Positions 37,076 through 46,536 of a DNA stretch of 47,759 bases are shown in pieces. The position numbers and the translations under genes are program-made. This DNA comes from Candidatus Electrothrix aarhusensis (GTDB lineage: Bacteria; Desulfobacterota; Desulfobulbia; Desulfobulbales; Desulfobulbaceae). The stretch covers positions 1 to 47,759 of the forward strand of contig MTKO01000076.1 in NCBI GenBank assembly GCA_004028505.1. The letters are read 5' to 3'. Under the pieces are notes generated by a model that had not been told where the DNA came from, made no database searches, and saw nothing but the letters and a program-made list of their open reading frames with translations. Numbering within the stretch: position 1 is the first letter of the stretch; every line of letters begins with the position of its first letter.

Positions 37076-37627
37076 ATGAGCTGGAGAAAAGATATAGACA
37101 GGATCCTCCTTCCTCAGAATGTTTGGCAGGAAATCGTTGCACATTGCCGGAGAAAGGTAGCAGGAGATTTTCTTCCCGATGAGAGTAAGGTCAATAGAGC
37201 TTTTGGTATTCTTGCCGGAGTTCAGGCAGGGAGAGAGCTTCATGTGCGCAGGGTGCTTCCGGTAAAAAGAAACGCCAGAAATCAGGAGCCCCTGAAAAGC
37301 TTCATGGACAAGATGATGGAAGAGCATGCTGTTCCATCCACCACCCCGCTTGATAAACGAGGCTGGATTACCGACCCGCAAGAATTCAGAGAATGTCTCG
37401 AACGCTGCAATAAAGATGGCCTTTCCATTTTCGGTGCCTATCATATCCATGTGGTACCCTGGGAAGGCGACCCCCTTCGTGATACCCCTACTCGCCTTGA
37501 TACCCTCTTGGTCAAAGACAGCAAGATGTTCTCCTTTATAATTTCTATGGTGGATATTGAGAAACCTTTCATGCGAGCCTTTTATGAAGGAAGGATTGAA
37601 CAGGAAGCCCCGATCGTTATCGTTTAA
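37076..37627 (+). CDS. JAMM/MPN-like putative metalloprotease
   Basis: This is a 183-residue protein. The segment AFGILAGVQAGRELHVRRVL followed by PVKRNA resembles the early JAB/MPN strands. FGAYHIHVVPWEGDPLRD then PTRLD gives HxH...(S/T)xxD, close to the JAMM zinc-binding motif, with Thr in place of the usual Ser. Later strands (MFSFIISMVD) fit as well. JAMM proteins cut isopeptide bonds or activate sulfur-carrier proteins; the substrate here is unknown. It lies 23 bases before the dehydrogenase gene, so they are probably co-transcribed. The family call is from motif only. Confidence 0.5.
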   Translation: MSWRKDIDRILLPQNVWQEIVAHCRRKVAGDFLPDESKVNRAFGILAGVQAGRELHVRRVLPVKRNARNQEPLKSFMDKMMEEHAVPSTTPLDKRGWITDPQEFRECLERCNKDGLSIFGAYHIHVVPWEGDPLRDTPTRLDTLLVKDSKMFSFIISMVDIEKPFMRAFYEGRIEQEAPIVIV

Positions 37628-37650
37628 TTTATTTTTATCAATAGGTTGTT

Positions 37651-38847
37651 ATGTTTGCAAATGCGAGAGTAGAGTCAGACCTTATTGTTGAGTATACTGA
37701 TCCTGTCGAGGGCTTTAAGGGATGGCTGGTTATTGATTCCATGACCCATAGACTTGCAGCTGGCGGTCTTCGAGTTCAGCAAGGGCTTACCTGTGAATGT
37801 GTTCAGCGTCTTGCGGCCACGATGACCCTGAAAATGCGGATTGCCGGAATACGAGCTGATGGTGCCAAGAGCGGTATCGATTATGATCCTGCAAGTCCTG
37901 GAAAGCAGGAGGCCTTGTTTCGTTTTATGCGGGCTATTAAACCGTATATGCAGGAACGGTACTCTATGGGACCGGATATGAATACCACCATGCCTGAACT
38001 GGATACGGTTTGTCAGCGTCTTGGTCTTTCCTCTATCAAAAATGCGGTGGCAAGGAACCAGCAGCTTGATGATACTGCTTTTGCCCAACGAACAGCTCTG
38101 CTTGCCACTCCCTGTGGTCATGCAACGCTGGGTGGGTTACGATCTGGTGCCGGTTTGGCAGCTTCCTGTTTGGCTACTTTGGAGTTTCTCGGGATCCCTC
38201 CGCAAGAAGGAACTGTGGCGATTCAAGGATTTGGTGGCTTGGCAGCAGGGGCTGCGTATATTCTCCACCAGGCCGGGGTAAGAATTGTCGGCTTGGCTGA
38301 TCGGGAGAAAAGTCTGTTCAGTATCAACGGTACCCCTCTTGATATCCCTTGTTTGCTTGCCTCTCAGGAGGGCGGAGAAAAGGGAATTATTCCGACGGCG
38401 GAGAATCCTAAGGCTGCCTATTCTGACAATACAAAGATCTATGATATTCCCTGTGATATCTTTGTGCCAGCAGCTATTGAAAAGGCTGTTGATAAAAAGG
38501 CCGCAGAGCATATTCAGGTGAAGGCCATTGCCAGCGGTGCTAACTTGGCCGTCACTCAAGAGGCGGAACAGATTCTCCATAAGCGTTCTATTCCGGTGAT
38601 CCCAGACATGGTTGCCGGTTGCGGTGGTTCCCTGTCTATGGAAGGGCTGTTTGGTCCAGAGACCATGCCCACTGCTGAGGACGTTTTGGCCCATGTTGAC
38701 CAAAAAACACGGAAGATCGTCAGGGCCATACTGCAACGCAGTCAACAGGATGATATTTCGCCACGAGAGGCTGCTCTCCTGCTCTGTGCAGAGGCTCCGC
38801 TGTATCCTGATGCTCGTCCTTATGGTCGTCTTGAAGGACAGTCTTGA
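37651..38847 (+). CDS. Glu/Leu/Phe/Val dehydrogenase family protein
   Basis: This is a 398-residue protein. The N-terminal substrate domain reads HRLAAGGLRVQQGLTCECV, then MTLKMRIAG and the catalytic Lys in GIRADGAKSGIDYDP. The dinucleotide-binding domain has a Rossmann motif VAIQGFGGLAAGAAYIL. Near the end are IPDMVAGCGGSLSMEG and a helical close. The family oxidatively deaminates an amino acid with NAD(P)+. Which amino acid cannot be read from the sequence; it is shorter than a typical glutamate dehydrogenase and divergent. It follows the JAMM-like gene by 23 bases and precedes the lyase by 49. Confidence 0.82.
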   Translation: MFANARVESDLIVEYTDPVEGFKGWLVIDSMTHRLAAGGLRVQQGLTCECVQRLAATMTLKMRIAGIRADGAKSGIDYDPASPGKQEALFRFMRAIKPYMQERYSMGPDMNTTMPELDTVCQRLGLSSIKNAVARNQQLDDTAFAQRTALLATPCGHATLGGLRSGAGLAASCLATLEFLGIPPQEGTVAIQGFGGLAAGAAYILHQAGVRIVGLADREKSLFSINGTPLDIPCLLASQEGGEKGIIPTAENPKAAYSDNTKIYDIPCDIFVPAAIEKAVDKKAAEHIQVKAIASGANLAVTQEAEQILHKRSIPVIPDMVAGCGGSLSMEGLFGPETMPTAEDVLAHVDQKTRKIVRAILQRSQQDDISPREAALLLCAEAPLYPDARPYGRLEGQS

Positions 38848-38896
38848 AGGCTGAAGTCCAACAACTCACATATCTTCAATATATCCAGTAATCTCT

Positions 38897-40276
38897 ATGC
38901 CTGTCCATCCCTTTGATTTTCAAGTAAATCCGCATGTCTTCAGCACCCCGGAGCTCGAAGCCCTGTTTGATGAACAAGCCGTGCTGCAACGCTGGCTTGA
39001 TGTTGAGGCGGCCTTGGCAGCGGCTCAGGGAAAACTCGGCATTATCCCGGCAGAGGCGGCAAGCGAGATTCAGGCGCAGGCCAAGCTGGAGCATATTGAT
39101 CTGGATGCTGTCCGCGAGGGCTATAGCAAAAGCCGTAATTCCGTGGTTCCGCTGCTGGGGGGTCTCCGGCGGGCCTGTCGGGACGGGCACGGCGAATATG
39201 TCCATTACGGGGCAACGACCCAGGATGTTCTGGATACCGGTCAGATCCTTTCCCTTCAGCAGACCTTGAAGATACTGTACCGGGATCTTTTAATCCTGGA
39301 AGAAATCTGCATGAAGCTGGCAGAGGAGCATCGTACCACCCCTATGGTTGCGAGAACCCACGGTCAGCAGGCCTTGCCAACCACCTTCGGTCTGAAGGTT
39401 GCAGGCTGGCTGGCAGAAATACGACGCCATATCGAGCGAATTGAGCATCTGCAAGCCACGGTTTGTGTTGGCCAGCTTAGCGGTGCTGTGGGGACCTATG
39501 CCGCTTTAGGTGCCCACGGATTTGAAGGGCTTGCGGTAGCTGAAGAGACTATGCAGCTTCTCGGGCTTGATCACGATCCACTTTCCTGGCATACCAGCAG
39601 GGACAGGATCGCTGAATTGGCTTCGGATTTTGCTCTCTTAGTTATGACGCTGGCCAAGATCGCCAATGAGATTTTTCAGCTTCAGAAGACCGAGATTGAT
39701 GAACTCCGAGAGCCGTCGCTCTCCGGTGCGCTGTCCAGCAGTACCATGCCCCATAAGCAGAACCCGGTTATCTGTCAGCGGGTGAATGCCTTGGCAAAAC
39801 ATGTTCGGGCCTTGGCCGGGACCGTCATGGAAAGCAGCCTGCATGAGCATGAACGCGACCCGCGTGTACTCTGGGCAGAATGGTTGGCTGTGCCTCAGCT
39901 CTGCATTTACACAGGAACCGCCTTGCAGTCTATGCTTGGAGTCCTCTCCGGGTTGACTGTGCGAACAGACCAGATGTTCGCTAATCTGCATCAGCGGAAG
40001 GATTTAATTTCCACTGAGTGGTTACTTTTTCAACTCAGTAAGAGCATGGGAAAGAATGAGGCCCTGGAAAAGCTGCATGGCTTAGCATCCTCGGCTGCGG
40101 AGAGTGGTATCAGCTTGAAAGAGGGTGTCCTGGCGGATGAGGAGATCGGTTCATTATTTACTCGGGAAGACCTTGCCCCGCTTGATCGACCGGAGCAGTA
40201 TATCGGTCATGCTGTGGAGATTGTGGATCGAACACTTGCAGATATCCGTAGCCGGAGGCTGAGTGATTCAGAGTGA
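38897..40276 (+). CDS. Class-II fumarase/aspartase family lyase (adenylosuccinate lyase or PcaB-like)
   Basis: This is a 459-residue protein. The superfamily signature is SSTMPHKQNPVICQ (about residue 280, the mobile loop with the catalytic Ser). Other conserved regions are YVHYGATTQDVLDTG and VARTHGQQALPTTFG. The N-terminal FSTPELEALFDEQAVLQRWL and the overall length resemble 3-carboxymuconate cycloisomerase and adenylosuccinate lyase homologues. All of these eliminate fumarate or rearrange a succinyl group. I cannot decide the substrate from sequence; a purine role is plausible. It is the last gene of the 37.1-40.3 kb set. Confidence 0.85.
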   Translation: MPVHPFDFQVNPHVFSTPELEALFDEQAVLQRWLDVEAALAAAQGKLGIIPAEAASEIQAQAKLEHIDLDAVREGYSKSRNSVVPLLGGLRRACRDGHGEYVHYGATTQDVLDTGQILSLQQTLKILYRDLLILEEICMKLAEEHRTTPMVARTHGQQALPTTFGLKVAGWLAEIRRHIERIEHLQATVCVGQLSGAVGTYAALGAHGFEGLAVAEETMQLLGLDHDPLSWHTSRDRIAELASDFALLVMTLAKIANEIFQLQKTEIDELREPSLSGALSSSTMPHKQNPVICQRVNALAKHVRALAGTVMESSLHEHERDPRVLWAEWLAVPQLCIYTGTALQSMLGVLSGLTVRTDQMFANLHQRKDLISTEWLLFQLSKSMGKNEALEKLHGLASSAAESGISLKEGVLADEEIGSLFTREDLAPLDRPEQYIGHAVEIVDRTLADIRSRRLSDSE

Positions 40277-40467
40277 ATCGAGCTATGGGTTTGAAGGGAA
40301 GCCTGTTGATCTATTCATATATTGATTTGATATATCTGCTCGGGATAGAACTTTATCCTTGTCAGGAAGTTGAGGGTGTGCTTTAAAAAAGTAAAGGGAT
40401 TTGGAAGGGCTACGTAATCTATTTCGCTGCCGGTAATTCGGCGGAAACTCAAGAGGAGACCCGAACT

Positions 40468-40653
40468 ATGCGAAACGTAAAGATTGATATGGAAAAATGC
40501 ACGAACTGTCGAGAGTGTGTTGAAGTGTGCCCTGAAGAAGTGTTCCAACTGATGAACGGCATGCCCGTTCATGTTCACAAAGAGAAATGCATTGAGTGCG
40601 ATCTCTGTATCAATATCTGCCCGGAAGATGCTATCAGTGTTGTAACGCATTAA
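40468..40653 (+). CDS. Two-[4Fe-4S] ferredoxin
   Basis: This is a 61-residue protein with two CxxCxxCxxxCP motifs: CTNCRECVEVCP and CIECDLCINICP. The spacing is that of bacterial 2[4Fe-4S] ferredoxins, which carry low-potential electrons in the cytoplasm. The start is ATG 40468 with AGAGGAGA about 9 bases ahead. A hairpin with a T run follows, so it is probably transcribed alone. The redox partner is not in the window. Confidence 0.93.
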   Translation: MRNVKIDMEKCTNCRECVEVCPEEVFQLMNGMPVHVHKEKCIECDLCINICPEDAISVVTH

Positions 40654-40690
40654 AAGAGGGCTGTATTTACATCGTGTATTTCGTTTTTTC

Positions 40691-40738
40691 AAAAGGGATG
40701 CGCTGCATTGTATCCGTCTGTTACCCATCCCTTTTTTT
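40691..40738 (+). terminator. Terminator of the ferredoxin gene
   Basis: AAAGGGATG (40692-40700) pairs with CATCCCTTT (40726-40734) across a 25-base loop, and the T run continues to 40738. The long loop lowers certainty. Between here and 41077 I see no gene. Confidence 0.65.
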
Positions 40739-41077
40739 AGTACGTCAAGACCGTTAAGGGTGAGGTCGGCAGGCTGGAATTCCACACTCACTCATTCCTG
40801 AGCAATCTTCAAGTATCCGGGTGGAAATTTTCAGCGCTTTGCTCCCTTTCCCTTTTTTTGCACTCTATCCTTCCCTAGAAGTATCTTCCTGAATTTCTCT
40901 TTCTTTTCGTCGTGATCTGTGGTAGAGAGTTTTTAAATACGGTCCTTTAGAAGGTGGTATTGATGCATTTTAAAGATAGCTGATGAGGCCTTATATCAGG
41001 CCAAAGAACAGGGGCGAAACTGTGTCATTACGGCATAATTCACTCACTATAACGTCCACGAGGAAGAAGAAAAGATA

Positions 41078-41437
41078 ATGATGAGAAGAGCAGCTGTTGC
41101 CGGTCTTATGGGGATTTTTTTTCTGATTAACACTTCGGCATCCTTGGCAAAAGAAAATTTGTACACCGATGCCATTCAGGTTCTGAGAAGGATGGAAGAG
41201 AAGACCGCTGCTATCAAAATGTGCGGTGCAAGCCTGCTTGAAAAAGGAAAAGAAACCAAGTTTATTTTTGAAAAAATCATGGAAACCTGCGCGTGTTGTT
41301 CAGATGCCTATCGCTGTTGTTATACCGTGGACTGTAAGCCCTGCCCAGAAATGGATGCTCCGGGAGAAGAGTCCGTGAAGGATCGCATAGAGGGGCTACC
41401 GACGCAGGAAGCTCCTTTGGAGGAGTCCGCCGAGTAA
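41078..41437 (+). CDS. Unknown exported Cys-rich protein
   Basis: This is a 119-residue protein with a clear signal peptide (MMRRAAVAGLMGIFFLINTS, cleavage near SASLA-KE). The mature part is helical at first (YTDAIQVLRRMEEKTAAIK) and then holds a cysteine cluster (ETCACCSDAYRCC followed by YTVDCKPCPE). The tail is acidic. The family is unknown to me. The cysteines could form disulfides or bind metal in the periplasm. GAGGAAGAAG precedes the ATG. It is convergent with the efflux operon. Confidence 0.6.
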   Translation: MMRRAAVAGLMGIFFLINTSASLAKENLYTDAIQVLRRMEEKTAAIKMCGASLLEKGKETKFIFEKIMETCACCSDAYRCCYTVDCKPCPEMDAPGEESVKDRIEGLPTQEAPLEESAE

Positions 41438-41506
41438 CCTTTGCTTGCACCTCTGCCGCAGAATCGACACCCTGTTCGTTTCTGCGGTTCTGATTATGAA
41501 TGTCAC

Positions 41507-42938
41507 TCAATTCTTCTTTCCGCCCTGTTTGTCCTGTTCTTCTTGCCCTCCCCCTAAAACCGTATATAAGGTCACTTGGCTGGCCAGCCGGGCCAGCCGG
41601 AGGGAGATTACAGCCTGTTGCTGGGCATAGAGAGAGCGATGGGCATCCAATACGCTGAGATAGCTATCCAGGCCCATAGTGTAGCGTTTATTCGAGAGTT
41701 CATAGGTTGCCTCGGCTGACTCCACCAAGGCTTCCTGGGCAGCCAGCTGCTCGCTGATCGTGCCCTGCACAGCCAGAGCATCAGCCACTTCCTTGAAGGC
41801 AGTTTGCACGGTTTTTTCATACTGAGTAAACAGAATCTTTCGATCGACCTTGCTCACCTGGAGAGCCTTCCAGACTCGGGGATCAAAAAGAGGGAGTTGC
41901 AGCTGCGGCATAAAACTCCAGATGCCGGTGCCGGAACCAAAAAGGCCTGACAGCTCATCACTGGCCGTGCCTGCCGAGGCGGTCAGGGTAATACGAGGAA
42001 AAACCGAGGCACGGGCCACGCCAACGTACGCATAAGCACCCTTGAGCTTATGCTCTGCCGCCGCAATATCAGGTCGGTTGAGCAGCACGGCTGAAGGCAG
42101 GCCTGGATCAATCTCCTTGAGCGCAGCCACAGAACTCAACTTAGCTGGCAGCAGTCTTTTCGACACCGGCTTGCCGACCAGTAAGTCAAGGGTATTACGG
42201 TCCTGGGCCACCCGCTGGGTGAAGCGGGGTACATCCCGCTTTGCCGCCTCCACCTCGGTTTGGGCCCGACGCAGATCAAGCTCTGTGGCCAGCCCATTCT
42301 CGTAGCTCTTATCGATAAGGTCATAGGAATCCTGCTGGCTTTTCAGGGTGCCTTGGCTAATTTGAGATTTTCCTGGTCTGCGGCCAAAGTCAGGTAGGCA
42401 CGGGCCACCTGACTGATCAGGGCCAGTTCCACGCTGCGTCTGGCCTCGTCCGTGGCCAGATATTCCTCCAGGGCCTGATCGCTCAAACTGCGAACACGCC
42501 CAAAAAAATCCAGTTCCCAAGCAGCAATACCCAGATTAAGACTGTATTGATCAATCGTCCTTGAACTCTCCGCACTGATCAGGTCAGCAGAGCGACGCTC
42601 CTTTACCATCCCCCTGACCCGTTCACCGTGGGAAACAAGGTTGCCTTCTGGATACCGTACATGGCCTGGGCCCGTTCCACATTTAGGGCTGCTATCCGCA
42701 GATCGCGGTTGTTTTTCAAGGCCCTCTTGATGACCAAGCGCAGCTTGGCATCAGTAAAAAACTCCTTCCACGGAATTCCTGCGACCTTTTCAATCGCATC
42801 CTCCTGAAGTTTTTTATAGGCATCTCCCTGGGGCCACTCTGTCGGCACAGGATTTTTCGGTCGAATATACTCCGGGGCCAAGGTGCATCCGCTGGATAAC
42901 AGCAGGGCAGCAAGGGCTAGGGTTGGTATCTTATTCAT
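41507..42938 (-). CDS. RND efflux outer-membrane lipoprotein, NodT/OprM type (two frame breaks)
   Basis: This is about 477 residues once two bases are restored. The N-terminus MNKIPTLALAALLLSSGCTL has a lipobox (LSSGC). Two outer-membrane efflux repeats follow, with RIAALNVERAQAMYGIQKA, then AWELDFFGRVRSLSDQALEE and RRAQTEVEAAKRDVP. The trimer forms the channel from periplasm to outside. The breaks are at 42610-42614 (one G missing on the minus strand after VNGSGG) and 42351-42352 (one G missing, giving LAKGTLKSQQDSYDL). The start overlaps the pump stop (42935-42938), so it is the last gene of the operon. Confidence 0.88.
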
Positions 42939-45900
42939 ACTGACTGTACCTCCGGTTTGTTGGGAGTATCAAATTTCTTTACAGGCTGCTGCTTGTCTTT
43001 TTGTTTATCCTTTTTCCCTCCGAAGAGTTGGGAGACCAGGACAAAAAAGAGCGGGATAAAGATCAAATCAATAAAGGTGGCAGATAACATACCGCCGCAA
43101 ACCGCCGTACCCAAGGCGTTCATCGCGCCTGCACCTGCGCCACTGGCAATGGCCAGCGGCAGTACCCCGAAAAAGAAGGCCAGCGAGGTCATCATGACCG
43201 GGCGAAACCGGGTCTTGACCGCATCCAAGGTGGCCTCTATCAAACCCTGCCCTGCTCCCATCCGTTCTTTGATGAACTGAATAATCAGGATAGCGTTCTT
43301 GGTGGACAGACCCATCGTGGTCAAAAAGCCGATCTGGAAATAGACATCATTGGGCATCTCGCGCCATGAGGAGGCAACAATGGCCCCGAACACACCCAAG
43401 GGAAGCATGAGGAGATTTGCCAAGGGAATAGTCCAGCTCTCATACAGGGCTGCCACGCAAAGGAAGATAACCAGGATGGAAAAAGCGTACAGGGTTGGCC
43501 CCTGCTTGGTCGCCATCCGCTCCTGATAAGACAAGCCGCTCCAGTCAAAGCTGATCCCTTGAGGCAGTTTACCAACCAGTTCTTCCATTGCCGTCATTGC
43601 CTCGCCCGTACTGCGACCGGGTGCAGGCTGTCCCTGGATATTCATGGACGGGAAGGCGTTATAGCGTTCCAGCTTGGGCGCTCCCTGGGTCCAACGACCG
43701 CTGGCAAAGGCGGAAAAGGGGACCATCTTGCCAGCAGTATTCCGAACATAGAGTTTCTCCATATCCTGCGGTAAACGACGATAGGGTGCATCGGCCTGCA
43801 CATAGACCTTTTTGACCCGGCCTGCCTGGATGAAATCGTTGACATAGGAACTACCAAAAGCAGTAGCCACAGTGCTGTGAATGGAACTCAGCGGTACGCC
43901 CAGTGCCCCGGCCCGGTCCCAGTTCACGTCCACCCGGTATTCTGGGGTATCCATCATCCCGTTAGGACGCACCCCCATCAGACGCGGATCCTGAGCCGCC
44001 ATGCCGAGCAGCTGATTACGAGCTGCGGTCAAGGCTCATGACCCAAGCCACCCCGATCCTGAAGCTGGAAATCAAAACCGTTGGCCATACCCAACTCGAT
44101 TACCGGCGGCGGTGGAAAGGCAAAGATCTTTGCCTCTTTAATCTTCGACAGTGCCGCCATAGCCCGACCAGCAATAGGCTTGACCTTGAGATCAGGCCGT
44201 TGTCGTTTTTCCCAGTCCTTGAGCTTAACAAAGCTCATGGCCAGATTCTGGCCCTGACCACCGAAGTTACGCCCGGAAATGGTCATGACGTTTTTCACGG
44301 CCTCTGGCTCGTTTTCCAGAAAATAGTTCCGCACCTTGGTCATCACCTGTTCTGTCTGTTCCAAGGTGGAACCGGGCGGCAGCATAATTTGGACCAGCAC
44401 CATGCCCTGATCCTCATCCGGGATATAGGAGGTAGGCATCCGTTGATAAAGGAATCCCACCAAGGCAAGGATGAGCAGGTAAAAGACAATAAAGATGAAC
44501 TTCGTTCGCAGGGAAAAGGCGACAAAGCGGACATACAGGTTACGGATGCCGCCGAAGCACCATTCAAAGACCTTGAAAAAAGGACGCATGAAAAAAATCG
44601 CATTCTCCGAAGGCTCATGCCCTGCCTTGACCGGGCGGAGGAAAGAGGCACAAAGGACTGGGGTCAGGATCAGAGCGACTATCACGGAAAAGGACATGGC
44701 CGCAATCAGGGTGACCGAGAACTGACGGTAGAGCACACCGGTTGAGCCAGGGAAAAAGGCCATGGGCCCGAAGACCGCTGACAGCACCAGCCCAATACCG
44801 ATCAGAGCACTGGTGATCTCATCCATAGACTTGGCCGTGGCCTCCTTGGGCGGCAGGCCTTCCTCGCTCATGATCCGCTCCACGTTCTCCACCACGACAA
44901 TGGCATCGTCCACCAGCAGACCGATAGCCAAGACCATAGCAAACATGGTCAGCATATTGACTGTATAGCCTGCAAAGCCGAGCACAGCAAAGGTGCCCAA
45001 CAGAACTACAGGCACGGCAATGGTCGGGATGATGGTGGCCCGGATATTACCCATGAACACGTACATGATGATAAAGACCAGAATAATCGCCTCAAACAGG
45101 GTCTTGATCACCTCATCAATGGAAACTTTGGTAAAGGGTGTGGTATCATAGGGATAGATCACCTTGACGCTCGGCGGGAAGAACTTGCTCATCTCTTCCA
45201 GCTTTTTCTTTATCGCATCCGCCGTCTCCAGAGCGTTGGCTCCTGCCGCCTGCCGCACCGCCATACCGGCGGCAGGGCGACCGTTACTGCGAACCACGGA
45301 GTCACTTCGCTCAATGGATAATTCCGAGCGGCCCACATCCTTGATCCGCACGGCAGAACCGTCCTGATTGATACGGATGGGGATTTCAGCGAATTCCTCC
45401 GGGGTCTGGAGGAGATGCTGAACCACTATGGGGGCATTGAGCCGCTGGCCTTCTTCCGCCGGTGTACCGCCCAGCTGACCAGCAGAGACCTCCACGTTAT
45501 AGGACCGCAGGGCCGTAATCACATCCTCAAAGGTCAGGCTGTAGCTGGTCAGTTTATCCGGGTTGATCCAGATCCGCATGGCGTACTGGGAGCCGAAGGA
45601 CTGGACCTCGCCGACACCGGGGATACGGGCCAGGACTTTTTCCAGATTGGACTGGGCATAATCCTGGAGATCGCTACTGTCCATGCTGCCGTCTTCCGAG
45701 ATCAGGGCCGGGATAAGCAGCCAGTTGCGGGTGGACTTGCTCACCTGCACCCCGGAACGCTGGACCACGTCCGGCAGGCTGGCAAGGGCCAGTTGGAGTT
45801 TGTTCTGGACCTTGGCCCAGGCCAGATCAGGGTCAGTCCCGGCGGCAAAGGTCAGCTCCACCCGTGAGGCACCGGAAGACGAGCTGGTGCCGGAGAGGTA

Positions 45901-46131
45901 AAGCATGTCATCCAGACCGGTCATCTTCTGCTCGACGATCTGGGTGACCGTATTCTCCACGGTCTCCGCAGATGCGCCGGGAAAAAAGGCATCAATGGCG
46001 ATGGCTGGCGGCGCGATGGGCGGGTATTGGGAGATGGGCATCTGGTGGATAGCCAGTGCGCCCACGGTCATAATGATAATGGCGATGACCCAGGCAAAGA
46101 CGGGTCTATCGAGGAAAAACTTTGAGAGCAT
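42935..46131 (-). CDS. RND multidrug efflux pump, AcrB/MexB (HAE1) type (frame break at ~44035)
   Basis: This is about 1,065 residues, normal for the family. It starts MLSKFFLDRPVFAWVIAIII. The proton-relay aspartates lie in GLLVDDAIVVVENVERIM (about residues 405-406). The porter and docking domains and twelve membrane helices can be followed. Adding one base at 44035 (minus strand, HEA-LTAARNQLLGM) joins the two frames. It exports drugs or other amphiphiles with the adaptor upstream and the outer-membrane channel downstream. The actual substrate is unknown. Confidence 0.94.
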
Positions 46132-46173
46132 CAGCGGCTCCTTATGGGTGCTTGACTAGAAAACATGAGATGT

Positions 46174-46443
46174 TCATCCATTTGCTATTTCTTCTAATTT
46201 CTTGTATAAATCTGGCAAAAGATCATGGTTAATTTGAAACTGGGCTGCTGTTTTCGGAAGTGTTGTTTCGGATGTAATATTTGATGAATCACCCCATTCG
46301 CATACTTGATTCTCAGCGACTTTCTCCGCACCATGATCACGTAACCATTTCCATATCTTTTTTCCAAGTTGATCATTGGATATCATGCAATTTTTATAAT
46401 TCTTCCGTATATGTAAAATTAATTCATCATTGCCGATAAGCAT
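46174..46443 (-). CDS. Unknown small protein inside the efflux operon
   Basis: This is an 89-residue hydrophilic protein with the central segment NDQLGKKIWKWLRDHGAEKV and CEWGDSSNITSE, ending in a helix (LLPDLYKKLEEIANG). It has no signal peptide or membrane segment and no family I recognise. It is much more AT-rich than the efflux genes around it. It sits between adaptor and pump, which are usually adjacent. It may be a full small gene or a fragment of a transferred one. ATG 46443 is the first in frame; no strong ribosome site is visible. Confidence 0.45.
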   Translation of the reverse strand: MLIGNDELILHIRKNYKNCMISNDQLGKKIWKWLRDHGAEKVAENQVCEWGDSSNITSETTLPKTAAQFQINHDLLPDLYKKLEEIANG

Positions 46444-46536
46444 GGTTCAGTTCACCTGTCATGTATTCATTCGTTTATATTTCATGAAAGAGCAGGCATA
46501 GACTGTACCTGCAATGCCCCAAAGATCCGCTCAATC

